From Manganibacter manganicus (lineage in GTDB: Bacteria; Pseudomonadota; Alphaproteobacteria; Rhizobiales; Rhizobiaceae): DNA of 64,000 nucleotides. The translations under genes were made by a program, and so were the position numbers. Positions within the stretch are counted from its first letter, which is position 1, and the number at the start of each line of letters is the position of its first letter. The stretch is from the NCBI RefSeq assembly GCF_002075885.1, contig NZ_MDET01000001.1, forward strand, positions 164,563 through 228,562, written 5' to 3'. This document shows, in pieces, positions 1-8,557 of this stretch. Below the pieces are notes generated by a model. The model was given only the letters and a program-made list of their open reading frames with translations. It was not told the origin of the DNA and did not search any database.

Positions 1-1
1 C

Positions 2-364
2 CCGATGGACGCGACGTGGCCGATAATAACGGTCGTTGTAGTAGTACGGGGCGCCAAGCCCGAACGCGCCGAGGCCGAAATAGATTCCGGAACCACCATG
101 CCAATGGCGATGCCGATAATGGCGCCTATGCCAGCGGTGGCCGCGCCAGTGGTGTCGGTTGTACGAATGCCGCCGCCAACGGTGGTGATCGTTGCCGCCG
201 GCCCAACTGTCGCGCACGGGAACGATCTGCGCGGGCGTGCTCGCGGCCGGAACCGAGGGCACCGGTTGCGATATGGGGCCGGCTACCGCGGGCAGGGACA
301 GTGCGGCCGTCAGCCCGAATGCGGCCAGGCCGATTTTGAACGAATGAGAAAAGAGCGGTTTCAT
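2..364 (-). CDS. Secreted His/Arg/Tyr-rich small protein (partial, runs off left edge)
   Basis: An open frame starts with ATG at 364 on the minus strand and is still open at the window edge after 121 codons. A GGAGAG ribosome site lies upstream. It begins with a signal peptide (MKPLF..., hydrophobic core, AVA-G cleavage near residue 29). A Pro/Ala linker follows, then a stretch dominated by His, Arg, Trp and Tyr (RHHWRGHRW-type repeats), then a Gly/Tyr-rich part. This looks like the small BA14K-like or RcnB-like envelope proteins common in Rhizobiales, but the C-terminus is missing, so family and function are open. Confidence 0.6.
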   Translation of the reverse strand, partial: MKPLFSHSFKIGLAAFGLTAALSLPAVAGPISQPVPSVPAASTPAQIVPVRDSWAGGNDHHRWRRHSYNRHHWRGHRWHRRHYRHRHWHGGSGIYFGLGAFGLGAPYYYNDRYYRPRRVHR

Positions 365-573
365 CGTCACTCTCCAGAAATGCGCGCCCCCGCACATATC
401 CATTTCATACTGGGGCTTTGTGCCTGAACGTATGATGAACGTTTCGGTTCCCGCGGCAAGCCGATGCAACACGCTTGTGCGTTTCGCTTCTTGTTTTCTT
501 TTCTGCGAGCAGGCAAACGCGGGTGAATTCCTCGGGTGGGCAGGGACACGCCAAAGGCATGAGATATCCGGAT

Positions 574-1314
574 ATGGCAAAATTCGAACTGCCGCGTGCC
601 ACGGTTGCACCGGTGACATCCGTAGACGTTCGGCTGGATTGTGGCCCGCATCCGTTTGAATTGGCGAATGCGGATGCCATAGAGGCGAACTGGCAACAGG
701 AACATGCCGCCAATCCGCGTTTGTTCGATGGCACGACGGTGCTTCTTTCCGAACTCGTTCTGGATCGTGAAGGCCGCCTGGCCGGGCGTTGCCATGCCGT
801 GCGCTTCGCCACAATGCTCTATTGGCGCAAGAACAAGGGCAGCCCGGATATCGAGCATTGCTACGCCCACGCGGCGCTGGTCTCGGCGGATGGTGCGCTT
901 GTCGCCATCAGGATGGGCCGGCATACGGCCAATCCCGGCCGGGTCCATTTTGCCGCCGGCTCGTTCGAGCCGGATGATTTCGTCGATGGACGTGTCGATG
1001 CGCACGGCAATATGCAGCGCGAGGTGATGGAGGAAACCGGGCTCGACATCACCTGTTCACGCCGCGAAGCCGATTATCACATCTATTCCGAAGGCGGCTC
1101 GACGGTGTTGTTCCGGCGCTACTGGCTGGACGAGGCCGCCGATCCCGTGGCCGCAAAAGTTGCGGCCTTCGTTGCCGCCGAAAACGATCCTGAAATCGAA
1201 GGGCCGGTGATCATTCGTGGCCCCGATCCGCTGCCTGAAGGCACGATGGACCACATGGCGGCCATCGTGCGCTGGCATTTCGGCACGCGCACTGCGCCAT
1301 CATTCGTGCCGTAG
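574..1314 (+). CDS. NUDIX hydrolase
   Basis: About 246 residues. A Nudix box is visible as a Gly (AAGSFEP) followed at some distance by REVMEETGLDI, the conserved REUxEExGU half whose glutamates bind divalent metal for diphosphate hydrolysis. The spacing between the Gly and the REV half is longer than canonical. Substrate is not predictable. The start is uncertain: ATG at 574 (MAKFELPRA) or ATG at 559 (MRYPDMAKF), the latter with AAAGGC upstream. The frame stays open further upstream to 475, but that part reads like non-coding sequence. It is convergent with the macB-like gene, and the last codons overlap that gene's end (1300-1314). Confidence 0.8.
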   Translation: MAKFELPRATVAPVTSVDVRLDCGPHPFELANADAIEANWQQEHAANPRLFDGTTVLLSELVLDREGRLAGRCHAVRFATMLYWRKNKGSPDIEHCYAHAALVSADGALVAIRMGRHTANPGRVHFAAGSFEPDDFVDGRVDAHGNMQREVMEETGLDITCSRREADYHIYSEGGSTVLFRRYWLDEAADPVAAKVAAFVAAENDPEIEGPVIIRGPDPLPEGTMDHMAAIVRWHFGTRTAPSFVP

Positions 1315-2508
1315 CGCATCGATCGGATCGAGGCGAGCGCCGCGCAAGGCAGGGAAAAAGCCGAACACCATGCCGATCAGGGCCGAGAAGCCGACAGCCA
1401 GCAGGATCGTTGCCGGACTGGGGGCAAACGGAATGGCGAGCGTCAGTGACGCTATGCCGGCGAGGGACAGGCCGAGCAGCACGCCGATAATGCCGCCGAG
1501 CAATGACAGAACCGTCGCCTCGACCAGAAACTGGATGAGAATGTGCTTCTCATGCGCACCGATCGCCAGCCTGATGCCGATCTCGCGGGTGCGTTCGGTG
1601 ACGGAAACCAACATGATGTTCATGATGCCGATGCCGCCGACCAGCAGGCTGACACCGGCGACCGCGCCCAGCATGCCGGTCATCGTCGTCGTCGCCGAGG
1701 CCATGGCATCGGCGATCTGGGTCATGTCGCGGATGGAGAAATTGTCGTCCTGGTCAGGCGTAATGCGGCGGGTATCGCGCAAAATGCCCTCGACACGGGG
1801 CAGAAGCACTGTCGTCGGCGTCGTCTCGTCTGCCGCGACATAAATGGATTCGATATCGCGATTGCCGGCAATGCGGCGCTGGTAAGCAAGCAGCGGCATC
1901 AGCACGACATTGTCCTGATCCTGTCCAAACCCGGTAAATCCCTTGGGTTCAAGCAGGCCGATCACCTTGCAGCCGGTGCGGTTGACACGGATCATCTGGC
2001 CTTCCGGATCGCCTGCGCCGAAGAACTGCTGGCGCACCGTTTCGCCGATCAGGCATACGCCTGTGCCGCTACGGGTTTCGGAATCGGAAAAACTGCGGCC
2101 CGACGCAAGCTTCCAATCGCGCGCCGCCAGATAGTCGGTGGTGGTGCCGGTCACTCCGGCGACGAGGTTCTGGGTGCCGAAGACGACGCGAACCTGCTTT
2201 TGCGAGGCCGGCGCAATGGCGCGTGCGCCTGAAAGATGCTTCACGAGCGCCGCGACGTCGCGGTCGTTCAGCGGGCGCACCGGGTTGCCGTTGGCGCTCG
2301 GCCCGCCCGCACGGCCGGAGCGTACCACCAGCAGATTCGAGCCAAGCTTGGCGATATCGCTCTTGACCTTCTGCGTCGTGCCGGACCCAATCGTCAACAT
2401 GGCGATGACGGCGGCAACGCCGATGACGATGCCCAGAAGCGTTAGGAACGAGCGTAGCGCGTTTCGGCGCACCGAGCGTAATGCCAGGCGAACGGTTTCC
2501 CAGATCAT
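1300..2508 (-). CDS. MacB-type ABC transporter permease
   Basis: 402 residues. The N-terminal transmembrane helix (about 20-42, LRSFLTLLGIVIGVAAV) is followed by a large MacB periplasmic core domain and a C-terminal FtsX domain with three helices (about 280-395; VSLLVGGIGIMNIMLVSV and TREIGIRLAIGA are typical). It is the membrane half of a tripartite MacAB-like exporter of lipoproteins, peptides or antibiotics. It overlaps the upstream ATPase gene by 4 bp, so it is translationally coupled. Unlike E. coli MacB, the ATPase is a separate polypeptide. No TolC-like outer-membrane gene is nearby. Confidence 0.88.
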   Translation of the reverse strand: MIWETVRLALRSVRRNALRSFLTLLGIVIGVAAVIAMLTIGSGTTQKVKSDIAKLGSNLLVVRSGRAGGPSANGNPVRPLNDRDVAALVKHLSGARAIAPASQKQVRVVFGTQNLVAGVTGTTTDYLAARDWKLASGRSFSDSETRSGTGVCLIGETVRQQFFGAGDPEGQMIRVNRTGCKVIGLLEPKGFTGFGQDQDNVVLMPLLAYQRRIAGNRDIESIYVAADETTPTTVLLPRVEGILRDTRRITPDQDDNFSIRDMTQIADAMASATTTMTGMLGAVAGVSLLVGGIGIMNIMLVSVTERTREIGIRLAIGAHEKHILIQFLVEATVLSLLGGIIGVLLGLSLAGIASLTLAIPFAPSPATILLAVGFSALIGMVFGFFPALRGARLDPIDALRHE

Positions 2509-3209
2509 CCCGCTTTCTCCTTGTTCAGCGCCATCGATTCCACATTTCCGTCGAGGAAATGCACGGTCCGCTGAGCGTAGTCCGCGATATCCGCCTCATG
2601 CGTGACCATGACGATGGTGAGGCCCAATTCCCGGTTGAGGCGCGTGAGCAATTCCATGATCTCGTGACTGCGCGCGGTATCGAGATTGCCGGTCGGTTCA
2701 TCGGCAACGAGCAGTGTCGGTCGGCTGACGATGGCGCGCGCGATCGCCACGCGTTGCTGCTGACCGCCGGAAAGCTCCGCCGGCGTATGATGTTCGCGCC
2801 CTGTGAGGCCGACCTCGGCAAGCGCGCGCATCGCCAGTTCCCTGCGTTCGGCGGCGGCAACGCCGCGATAGATCAGCGGCAGCTCGACATTTTCGGCCGC
2901 CGTTGTGCGCGGCAGCAGATTATAGCCCTGGAAAACGAAACCGATATAGAGATTGCGCAGGATAGCGCGGCGATCACGATCAAGCCGCCCCGCATCGACG
3001 CCCATGAATGCGTAGGTGCCGGCGCTCGGCGTGTCGAGACAGCCGATGATGTTCATCGAGGTCGATTTGCCGGAGCCGGACGGCCCCATGATGGCGACGA
3101 ATTCGCCCGCCGGGATGACGAGATCGACGCCGGCAAGCGCGTTGACCCTGGCTTCGCCCTCGCCATAGGTCTTCCGGACCTTGTCAAAGGTAATGAGCGG
3201 CGGCGCCAT
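2505..3209 (-). CDS. MacB-type ABC transporter ATP-binding protein
   Basis: 234 residues of a LolD/MacB-class ATPase. Walker A GPSGSGKST lies at 42-50, the signature LSGGQ at 146-150 and Walker B LLVADE at 166-171, followed by EPTGNLD and the switch His in VTHEAD. It energises the permease encoded immediately downstream. The start ATG lies just after the end of the membrane fusion protein gene (6 bp gap), so adaptor, ATPase and permease form one leftward operon. Confidence 0.9.
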   Translation of the reverse strand: MAPPLITFDKVRKTYGEGEARVNALAGVDLVIPAGEFVAIMGPSGSGKSTSMNIIGCLDTPSAGTYAFMGVDAGRLDRDRRAILRNLYIGFVFQGYNLLPRTTAAENVELPLIYRGVAAAERRELAMRALAEVGLTGREHHTPAELSGGQQQRVAIARAIVSRPTLLVADEPTGNLDTARSHEIMELLTRLNRELGLTIVMVTHEADIADYAQRTVHFLDGNVESMALNKEKAG

Positions 3210-3215
3210 GGCGGA

Positions 3216-4490
3216 TCAGCTCCGCTGCTGTGAAGCGGTAATGACCTCGTCGCCTTCGGCAAGCCCCGATACGATCTCGGTCAGTTCGCCGTCCGTGGCG
3301 CCTGTCCTGACCTGAACGGCATGGGGGCTGCCGTCTTTGAGAATGTAGAGCGTGCGCGAACCATCCGCAGGCGGTCGTTCCGTTTGCGGGCGGCGACCGC
3401 GACGAGGGCGGCCGGTGAACATGTTCAGAAAACTGAACCCGCGTTCGCGCATCTGCGGCGGCTTATAGCGGAAGGCGGTGGAAGGCACCGACAGAACATC
3501 CTTGGCCTGCCGGGTCACGACGGAGACGGTTGCCGTCATGCCGGGGCGCAAAAGCATTTCATCGTTGGCGACGTCCAGCCGCGCATCATAGGTCACGACA
3601 CCGTCGGTCGTGACGGATGCAAAGGAAATGTCACGAATCCTGGCTTCAAAGGGGCGATCCGGAAAAGCATCGACGGTGAAGCGGGCATACTGGCCGGGCT
3701 CGACGGCGCCGATATCGGCCTCGTCTATGGCTGCCTTCAGTTCCATCTTCTTCAGGTCCGCGGCGATGACGAACAGGACCGGCGCCTGCAACGACGATGC
3801 GACCGTCTGGCCGGGATCGACCGAGCGGGTCAGGACGATGCCGTCGATGGGCGCGTAAATGGTGCTTTTGGCAAGGTCTGTCTGCTGTGCCTTGAGATCG
3901 GCATTGGCAATGGCGAGATTGGCTTCGGCACTATCGAGCGCCGCCTTGGCCCTGTCCCTGGCCGCCGTTGCCGTATCGAGAGCCTGTTCCGCCGCCATGC
4001 CCCGTTTGGCCAGGGCAGCGGTGCGTGTCAGCGCCTGTTCGTTCTCCCGCAAGGTGACTTGGGCATCCTCGACATTGCCTTCCGCGGCCCTGGCCGATGC
4101 CTTTGCCCGCTCGATCTGAACCTGCAACTTGGTGGTGTCGAGTGCGGCAAGCACGTCGCCCTTCCTGACCTCCTGGTTCTCGTCGACCGCGACGGAACGC
4201 ACGATGCCGGACAGTTCGCTCGATATATCGACCTGGGTCAGCGGCTGCAGCGTGCCGGTGGCCGAGACTTCGACTGTGAAGCTCGCCTTGGCCGCGGGGG
4301 CGGTTGTATATTCGACCGAATTGCCTGACTGACCATACCACAGGTAACCGGCGGCGATTGCCGCCAGAAGAAGTATAGCGGCCAGCACATAGGACCACAG
4401 GCGGTGACGCCTGCGGCCTTTGCCGCTCAGTCCAAGGGAGGCTTCGACGGCGGCGGTTTCCGCTGTTGGCGGATTGACAAGTTGGTCCAT
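3216..4490 (-). CDS. MacA-like membrane fusion (HlyD-family) protein
   Basis: 424 residues and first gene of the efflux operon. It has a short cytoplasmic N-terminus, one transmembrane anchor (about 33-50), then a biotinyl-lipoyl half (VSATGTLQPLTQVDISSELS) and a long Ala/Glu-rich coiled-coil hairpin (about 115-200). The second lipoyl half (IYAPIDGIVLTRSVDPGQTV), a beta-barrel and the membrane-proximal domain follow. This is the periplasmic adaptor linking the ABC pump to an outer-membrane channel. A low-complexity Arg/Pro insert (about 355-375) near the C-terminus is unusual. An inverted repeat sits in the divergent promoter region at 4516-4552. Confidence 0.88.
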   Translation of the reverse strand: MDQLVNPPTAETAAVEASLGLSGKGRRRHRLWSYVLAAILLLAAIAAGYLWYGQSGNSVEYTTAPAAKASFTVEVSATGTLQPLTQVDISSELSGIVRSVAVDENQEVRKGDVLAALDTTKLQVQIERAKASARAAEGNVEDAQVTLRENEQALTRTAALAKRGMAAEQALDTATAARDRAKAALDSAEANLAIANADLKAQQTDLAKSTIYAPIDGIVLTRSVDPGQTVASSLQAPVLFVIAADLKKMELKAAIDEADIGAVEPGQYARFTVDAFPDRPFEARIRDISFASVTTDGVVTYDARLDVANDEMLLRPGMTATVSVVTRQAKDVLSVPSTAFRYKPPQMRERGFSFLNMFTGRPRRGRRPQTERPPADGSRTLYILKDGSPHAVQVRTGATDGELTEIVSGLAEGDEVITASQQRS

Positions 4491-4515
4491 GACGGACCCC
4501 TATAAGGCTAAAGCG

Positions 4516-4552
4516 TCCCGATCGTTGCACAAATCGGCCGTCATGATCGGGA
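4516..4552. promoter_or_regulatory. Inverted repeat between macA-like gene and phzF-like gene
   Basis: TCCCGATC (4516-4523) and GATCGGGA (4545-4552) form an 8-bp inverted repeat in the roughly 100-bp region between two divergent genes. It could be an operator for either gene or a minor structural repeat. No regulator gene is adjacent. Confidence 0.3.
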
Positions 4553-4593
4553 TTTCAAATTAAATTTTGCTCATCTTCGGGACAGGAGCAGCG

Positions 4594-5520
4594 GTGCGCG
4601 CAAGAAATTACCAGCTTTATGACGTTTTTACCAAGGACCGGCTGGCCGGAAACCCGCTTGCCATCGTGCTCGATGCAGATGGTCTGGACACGGATGCGAT
4701 GCAGCGCATCGCGCGCGAGTTCAGCCTGTCCGAAACGGTTTTTGTGTTGCCGCCGAAAAGCGAGAGGCATCGCGCGCGCCTGCGCATCTTTACGCCCGAT
4801 TACGAAATGCCGTTTGCCGGCCATCCCACCGTGGGTGCGGCGGTGGCGCTGGCAGAGGCGGGGGAGCCCGCGGAGGCGAAGAGGGGCAATCAGGCCGGCA
4901 TCTTCGTGCTGGAGGAAAATATCGGCCTCATCCGCTGCGCGGTGAGTCGGCAGGGCAGCGCAACCTTTGCCGAGTTCGACCTTGCAAAACTGCCGGAACC
5001 ATTGAAGCTGTCGGCCGATGGCGAGGCGGTTGGCGCGGCCCTTGGCCTCGGCCCGCATGAAATCGGATTCGAGAATCACCGTGTCGCGTTCTGGTCGGCC
5101 GGTGTTCCTTATGTGACGATCCCGGTCGCCGGTCTCGATGCTGCCGCAAGGGCAAGGCTGGACAATGAAGCCTGGGCCGATCTCGCGCCGAAGAAAAGCG
5201 AATTGGCCTATGCCAGCCCTTATGTCTATTGCCGCGAGACGGTGCACAAGGACAGTGCTTTTCATGCCCGCATGTTCGTGCCGGGAAACCCTTCTTATGA
5301 AGATCCTGCGACCGGCTCGGCGGCAGCGGCCTTCGCCGGCGCCATCATGCATTTCGATCGTCCCGGCGACGGCATGTCGCGCTTCTGGATCGAGCAGGGG
5401 CTTGAGATGGGGCGACCTTCCCGAATTAGGCTGGAACTCGACGTCGAGGCGGCAAAGCTGGCCAGCGCCCGCATCGGCGGTCATGCTGTTAAGTTCGCCG
5501 AGGGGCAGTTGTTTCTGTGA
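4594..5520 (+). CDS. PhzF-family isomerase/epimerase-like protein
   Basis: 308 residues from a GTG start at 4594, chosen because AGGAG lies 5 nt upstream (4584-4588). A TTG at 4567 extends the frame but has no ribosome site. The protein has the diaminopimelate-epimerase-like PhzF fold, with the general acid/base glutamate in LSETVF (residue 47), the FAGHPTVGAA motif and DPATGSAAAAFAG near residue 245. Members isomerise or epimerise small metabolites, and most are uncharacterised. The gene stands alone, so its substrate cannot be inferred from context. Confidence 0.85.
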   Translation: MRARNYQLYDVFTKDRLAGNPLAIVLDADGLDTDAMQRIAREFSLSETVFVLPPKSERHRARLRIFTPDYEMPFAGHPTVGAAVALAEAGEPAEAKRGNQAGIFVLEENIGLIRCAVSRQGSATFAEFDLAKLPEPLKLSADGEAVGAALGLGPHEIGFENHRVAFWSAGVPYVTIPVAGLDAAARARLDNEAWADLAPKKSELAYASPYVYCRETVHKDSAFHARMFVPGNPSYEDPATGSAAAAFAGAIMHFDRPGDGMSRFWIEQGLEMGRPSRIRLELDVEAAKLASARIGGHAVKFAEGQLFL

Positions 5521-5622
5521 CGGCAATCAATTCGGGGAATTGTGCGGAAACATTCATGCGGGGCTGGACAGCGCCAAAACCGGCGGTTATATGCGCCCCA
5601 CGGTCGGCGCTGCCGGTCGCGT

Positions 5623-5698
<76 letters not shown>

Positions 5699-5785
5699 TA
5701 GATTTTTCCAGCAGATGAGATTTTCAGCGGTTCTCCAAGGAACGTTGCTTGCACCGTGCCGTTCATCCCGAAAGGGAGAATGCCG

Positions 5786-5902
5786 ATGAAAACGCCTGGC
5801 CGACCCGGCCCCATGCCGAGCCCATTTCCTGATCCGCAGCCGGATCAGCAGCCACCGCCGGCACCGCCGCCTCATCCCGCGCCGGTGCCGCCGGTCAGAT
5901 AG
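5786..5902 (+). CDS. Proline-rich small protein (38 aa)
   Basis: A short frame of 38 codons plus TAG, starting at ATG 5786 with GGGAG 7 nt upstream (5774-5778). An in-frame ATG at 5780 is too close to that site. The product begins MKTPGRPGPMPSP and is about 40 percent proline, ending in a PPPAPPPHPAPVPPVR-like tail. It has no signal peptide or membrane helix and no recognisable domain. It sits directly after tRNA-Lys and converges on cobT with only one base between the stops. It may be a genuine small gene or chance; the ribosome site is the main support. Confidence 0.4.
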   Translation: MKTPGRPGPMPSPFPDPQPDQQPPPAPPPHPAPVPPVR

Positions 5903-5903
5903 G

Positions 5904-6914
5904 CTACTCCTGCGATACGCCGGCTTCGGCGAAGCTTGCCATACCGGCGTGGCATTCCAGTGCCGAGCGTACGACGTTGACCGCGAGGCAAGCCCCGGAG
6001 CCTTCGCCCAGCCGCATGCCGAGATCGAGCAGGGGAGCAAGGCCGAGCGCTTCCAGCAGGCTGCGATGGCCAGCCTCGGCCGAAACATGCGCGGCGAGCG
6101 TGTGGGCGAGGCCTTCGGCATGAAGCTCGGCCAATGGCGCTGCCGCAGCCGTGCAGACGAAACCGTCAAGCAGCACCGGCACATTGCGGTGGCGCGCCGC
6201 CAGCACACCGCCCAGAATTGCCGCGAGTTCGCGCCCGCCAAGACTGGCCGCAACGCGCAGTGGGTCGGAAAGCGCCGCTGCGTGGCGGCTCAAACCTGCC
6301 TCTATCGCCGCGATCTTGCGGCGCAGGCCGCTATCGTCCACGCCTGTCCCGCGCCCGGTCCATTTTTCGGCGCCACCGCCGAAAAGTGCGGCCGAAATCG
6401 CCGCCGCAGGGGTGGTGTTGCCGATGCCCATTTCGCCGAAACAGACGAGATCGGTGTCCTCCGTCACTGCGTGATAACCGGTGGAAACCGCGGCGAGGAA
6501 GGCGTCGTCGTCCATGGCCGTGCCGGTCGTGAAATCGCCGGTCGGGTGTTCGAGGTCGAGCGGGATCACGGCGAGTTGCGCCCCTGCGATGCGGGCAAGC
6601 TGGTTGATCGCAGCACCACCGCCGGCGAAATTGGCGACCATCTGGACGGTGACTTCGGGGGGAAAAGCCGAGACGCCTTGCGCGGTAACGCCGTGATTTC
6701 CGGCAAAGACGAACACTTTTACCTGCTCCAGCCGGGGCATGTCGCGGCCCTGCCAGCGCGCCAGCCAGGCGGCGATTTCCTCCAGCCGGCCAAGGCTGCC
6801 TTGGGGCTTGGTCAAAATGGCCTGGCGGGCGGCGACAGCCTTGGCCGAGGCGTCGCTGCCGGATGGGAGATCAAGGCATGACGAGCGTAATTCTTCGAGC
6901 GATTTGAAAGGCAT
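5904..6914 (-). CDS. cobT: Nicotinate-nucleotide--dimethylbenzimidazole phosphoribosyltransferase
   Basis: 336 residues, full length for CobT. It transfers phosphoribosyl from nicotinate mononucleotide to 5,6-dimethylbenzimidazole, giving alpha-ribazole phosphate for the lower ligand of cobalamin. Visible family motifs include KPQGSLGRLEEIAAWLARWQ near the N-terminus, FAGNHGVTAQGVSAFPPEVT, GEMGIGNTTPAAAI, and a Gly-rich C-terminal region with the catalytic Glu (LGEGSGA). It is the last gene of the riboswitch-controlled leftward operon and begins 24 bp after cobS. Confidence 0.95.
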   Translation of the reverse strand: MPFKSLEELRSSCLDLPSGSDASAKAVAARQAILTKPQGSLGRLEEIAAWLARWQGRDMPRLEQVKVFVFAGNHGVTAQGVSAFPPEVTVQMVANFAGGGAAINQLARIAGAQLAVIPLDLEHPTGDFTTGTAMDDDAFLAAVSTGYHAVTEDTDLVCFGEMGIGNTTPAAAISAALFGGGAEKWTGRGTGVDDSGLRRKIAAIEAGLSRHAAALSDPLRVAASLGGRELAAILGGVLAARHRNVPVLLDGFVCTAAAAPLAELHAEGLAHTLAAHVSAEAGHRSLLEALGLAPLLDLGMRLGEGSGACLAVNVVRSALECHAGMASFAEAGVSQE

Positions 6915-6938
6915 GGGGCGGCAATCTCCGAAACAGAG

Positions 6939-7697
6939 TCAAGACAGGGAAACGGACGCAACGAGCAGCACGGCGATCTCTCCGAATTGCTGGAGCGCGC
7001 CTGCGGCATCGCCGGTATGACCGCCGATCTGAGCGCGGCAGAACGCCTTGAAGGCGAGAAAGATCAAGCCGAGCAGAACGATTGCCGCAACGGCTGCGCC
7101 AATCCCGAGGAAGAGAAGGGCGGCGGCACCGAGCGCGAGGCTGATCGTCGCGGTTTGCGATGAAACGATCCCGATGGTTGCGGAAAGACCGTCATCGCGC
7201 GCCGGCGGCAATTGCCGCAGGAAGGCGCCGAACGTGGCGCGCGAGGCGCAATGGGCCGCGACAAGTGCCGCCAGAACCTCACCGGGGCCGGCGAGTTGCG
7301 AGAGCACGCTCCAGCGGATCAGCAGTGACAGGCCGAGAGCGGCGGCGCCATATGCGCCGATACGGCTGTCATGCATGATTTCCAGCTTGCGCTCGCGCGT
7401 CCTGCCGCCGCCAAAACCGTCGGCGATGTCGGAAAGGCCGTCCTCGTGCAGGCAGCCGGTGGCGACGATCATGGCGGCAAGCGCCAGGGCGGCGGCCGGT
7501 CCGGCCGCAACGCCGAAGCGGGCGGCGATCGCATAGGCGACAGCGCCAAGTATCGCGACGACCAGTCCGACGATGGGCGCCGCCCAGATGGCATCGGCCA
7601 GTTTTCTTTCACGGAAGTCGATCACCGGCAGCGGCAGCCGCGTAAAGAAAACGAGGCAGAGCGCGACATCGCGAAAAATGGTGTTGCTCCGATTCAT
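6939..7697 (-). CDS. cobS: Adenosylcobinamide-GDP ribazoletransferase (cobalamin synthase)
   Basis: 252 residues, an integral membrane protein with about five to six helices. CobS joins adenosylcobinamide-GDP to alpha-ribazole(-phosphate), the last step of the cobalamin nucleotide loop. The hallmark ATGCLHEDGLSDIADGFGGG (about 81-100) carries the conserved acidic residues, and MHDSRIGAYG follows. It lies between the DUF1636 gene and cobT in the same orientation. CobS in rhizobia is normally next to CobT, as here. Confidence 0.95.
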   Translation of the reverse strand: MNRSNTIFRDVALCLVFFTRLPLPVIDFRERKLADAIWAAPIVGLVVAILGAVAYAIAARFGVAAGPAAALALAAMIVATGCLHEDGLSDIADGFGGGRTRERKLEIMHDSRIGAYGAAALGLSLLIRWSVLSQLAGPGEVLAALVAAHCASRATFGAFLRQLPPARDDGLSATIGIVSSQTATISLALGAAALLFLGIGAAVAAIVLLGLIFLAFKAFCRAQIGGHTGDAAGALQQFGEIAVLLVASVSLS

Positions 7698-7771
7698 TTC
7701 ATGCCTTTCGAGTCGGAAAAGACACGGCGGTACTGGTCACGTAGGCGGTGGGCGTGGTCATAAGCTGACCT

Positions 7772-8197
7772 TCAACGCATCGGGGGAGGGATACGGGCGA
7801 CAAGACCGCGCTTGAGGCAATCGGGGCGGTCGCGCCAGGGCAAGATGCCATCGGTGGACATAGCGAACAGTTTTGCTCCCGCGACAAGATCGCTGCCGCT
7901 TTGTGGCGTCAGATCGCCGAAGACATAGCTCCAGCAGCCATCGCGCAACAACGCGGCGGACAATCGGCGCTTGCAATTGCCAAGGCACTCGACAGTGCGG
8001 ATGTCGATGTTTTCTTGCGCGGCGGCGTGGCGAGCATCCTCGGCCAGCAACTCGCCGGCGCTCGGGCGTGCGTCGGAACCGGTGGCGTCGCGGCAGGTGG
8101 TGCAGACGACGATCGTCACATCCGGCGCCATGACGCGGGGCGGGGACAAACCATCCGCCGCTTCAGCCGAAAAACCGCCGTCTTGGTCCAAAACCAT
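7772..8197 (-). CDS. DUF1636 family putative metal-binding protein (cobalamin operon)
   Basis: About 141 residues from ATG 8197. The frame is open further upstream to 8413, but that part is the riboswitch, so the long form is not real. The exact start is weakly supported (another ATG at 8131). Four cysteines, CTTC (32, 35) and CLGNC (71, 75), resemble a thin [2Fe-2S] ferredoxin or metal site and match the DUF1636 pattern. Such genes recur next to cobalamin genes in Rhizobiales, but no reaction is established. It is the first gene of the riboswitch-cobS-cobT unit, which ties it to B12 synthesis or cobalt handling. Confidence 0.75.
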   Translation of the reverse strand: MVLDQDGGFSAEAADGLSPPRVMAPDVTIVVCTTCRDATGSDARPSAGELLAEDARHAAAQENIDIRTVECLGNCKRRLSAALLRDGCWSYVFGDLTPQSGSDLVAGAKLFAMSTDGILPWRDRPDCLKRGLVARIPPPMR

Positions 8198-8246
8198 ACT
8201 CCATGCCCGGAAACCCGCCGGGCGATCGGATTTGTCTGTTTGGGAT

Positions 8247-8415
8247 GGCAGGTCTCCTGGCTTGCGAGTCGTCGCCTCATGCCGCCTTCCCAGGAAAATC
8301 CCAGTGGTTTCCGGCCTTGGCTCGTCGCCTACAGTTGCGGGACAGCCGCGGATTTGGGCTTTCGCCCGCACCGCATTCCCTTTTAGCCTCTCCGTTTGCC
8401 GAGAGAGGACCATCC
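8247..8415 (-). promoter_or_regulatory. Cobalamin (AdoCbl) riboswitch
   Basis: Read on the minus strand, this leader contains the conserved blocks in order: AAAGGGAATGCGGTGCGGG, the B12-box region GGCTGTCCCCGCAACTGT, then ACCACTGGG, TGGGAAGGCGGCATGAGGCG and the 3' end GCCAGGAGACCTGCC (ending at 8247). It lies about 50 nt before the DUF1636 start. It is expected to shut down the DUF1636-cobS-cobT operon when adenosylcobalamin is plentiful. The block match is close to textbook; the 5' boundary is approximate. Confidence 0.93.
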
Positions 8416-8483
8416 GGCGCGGATTTAGGCCGAGGGCGCTTGCGCTGTCAACGCGCGGTTACGACATGGCGATGTCGGCCTGA

Positions 8484-8529
8484 GCATCGGACTGAAAAGT
8501 CGAATCCGGTTTTCGGATTACTCCGATGC
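8484..8529. repeat. Intergenic palindromic repeat (Rhizobiales type)
   Basis: Outer arms GCATCGGA (8484-8491) and TCCGATGC (8522-8529) enclose an inner hairpin AATCCG-gttt-tCGGATT. Such nested palindromes are frequent between genes in Rhizobiales. It lies between the riboswitch promoter region and the end of the convergent-side ycaQ-like gene and may act as a transcription or mRNA end structure. Confidence 0.55.
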
Positions 8530-8557
8530 CCTCGAAAAATGGCGGAGCACTGTGCAT

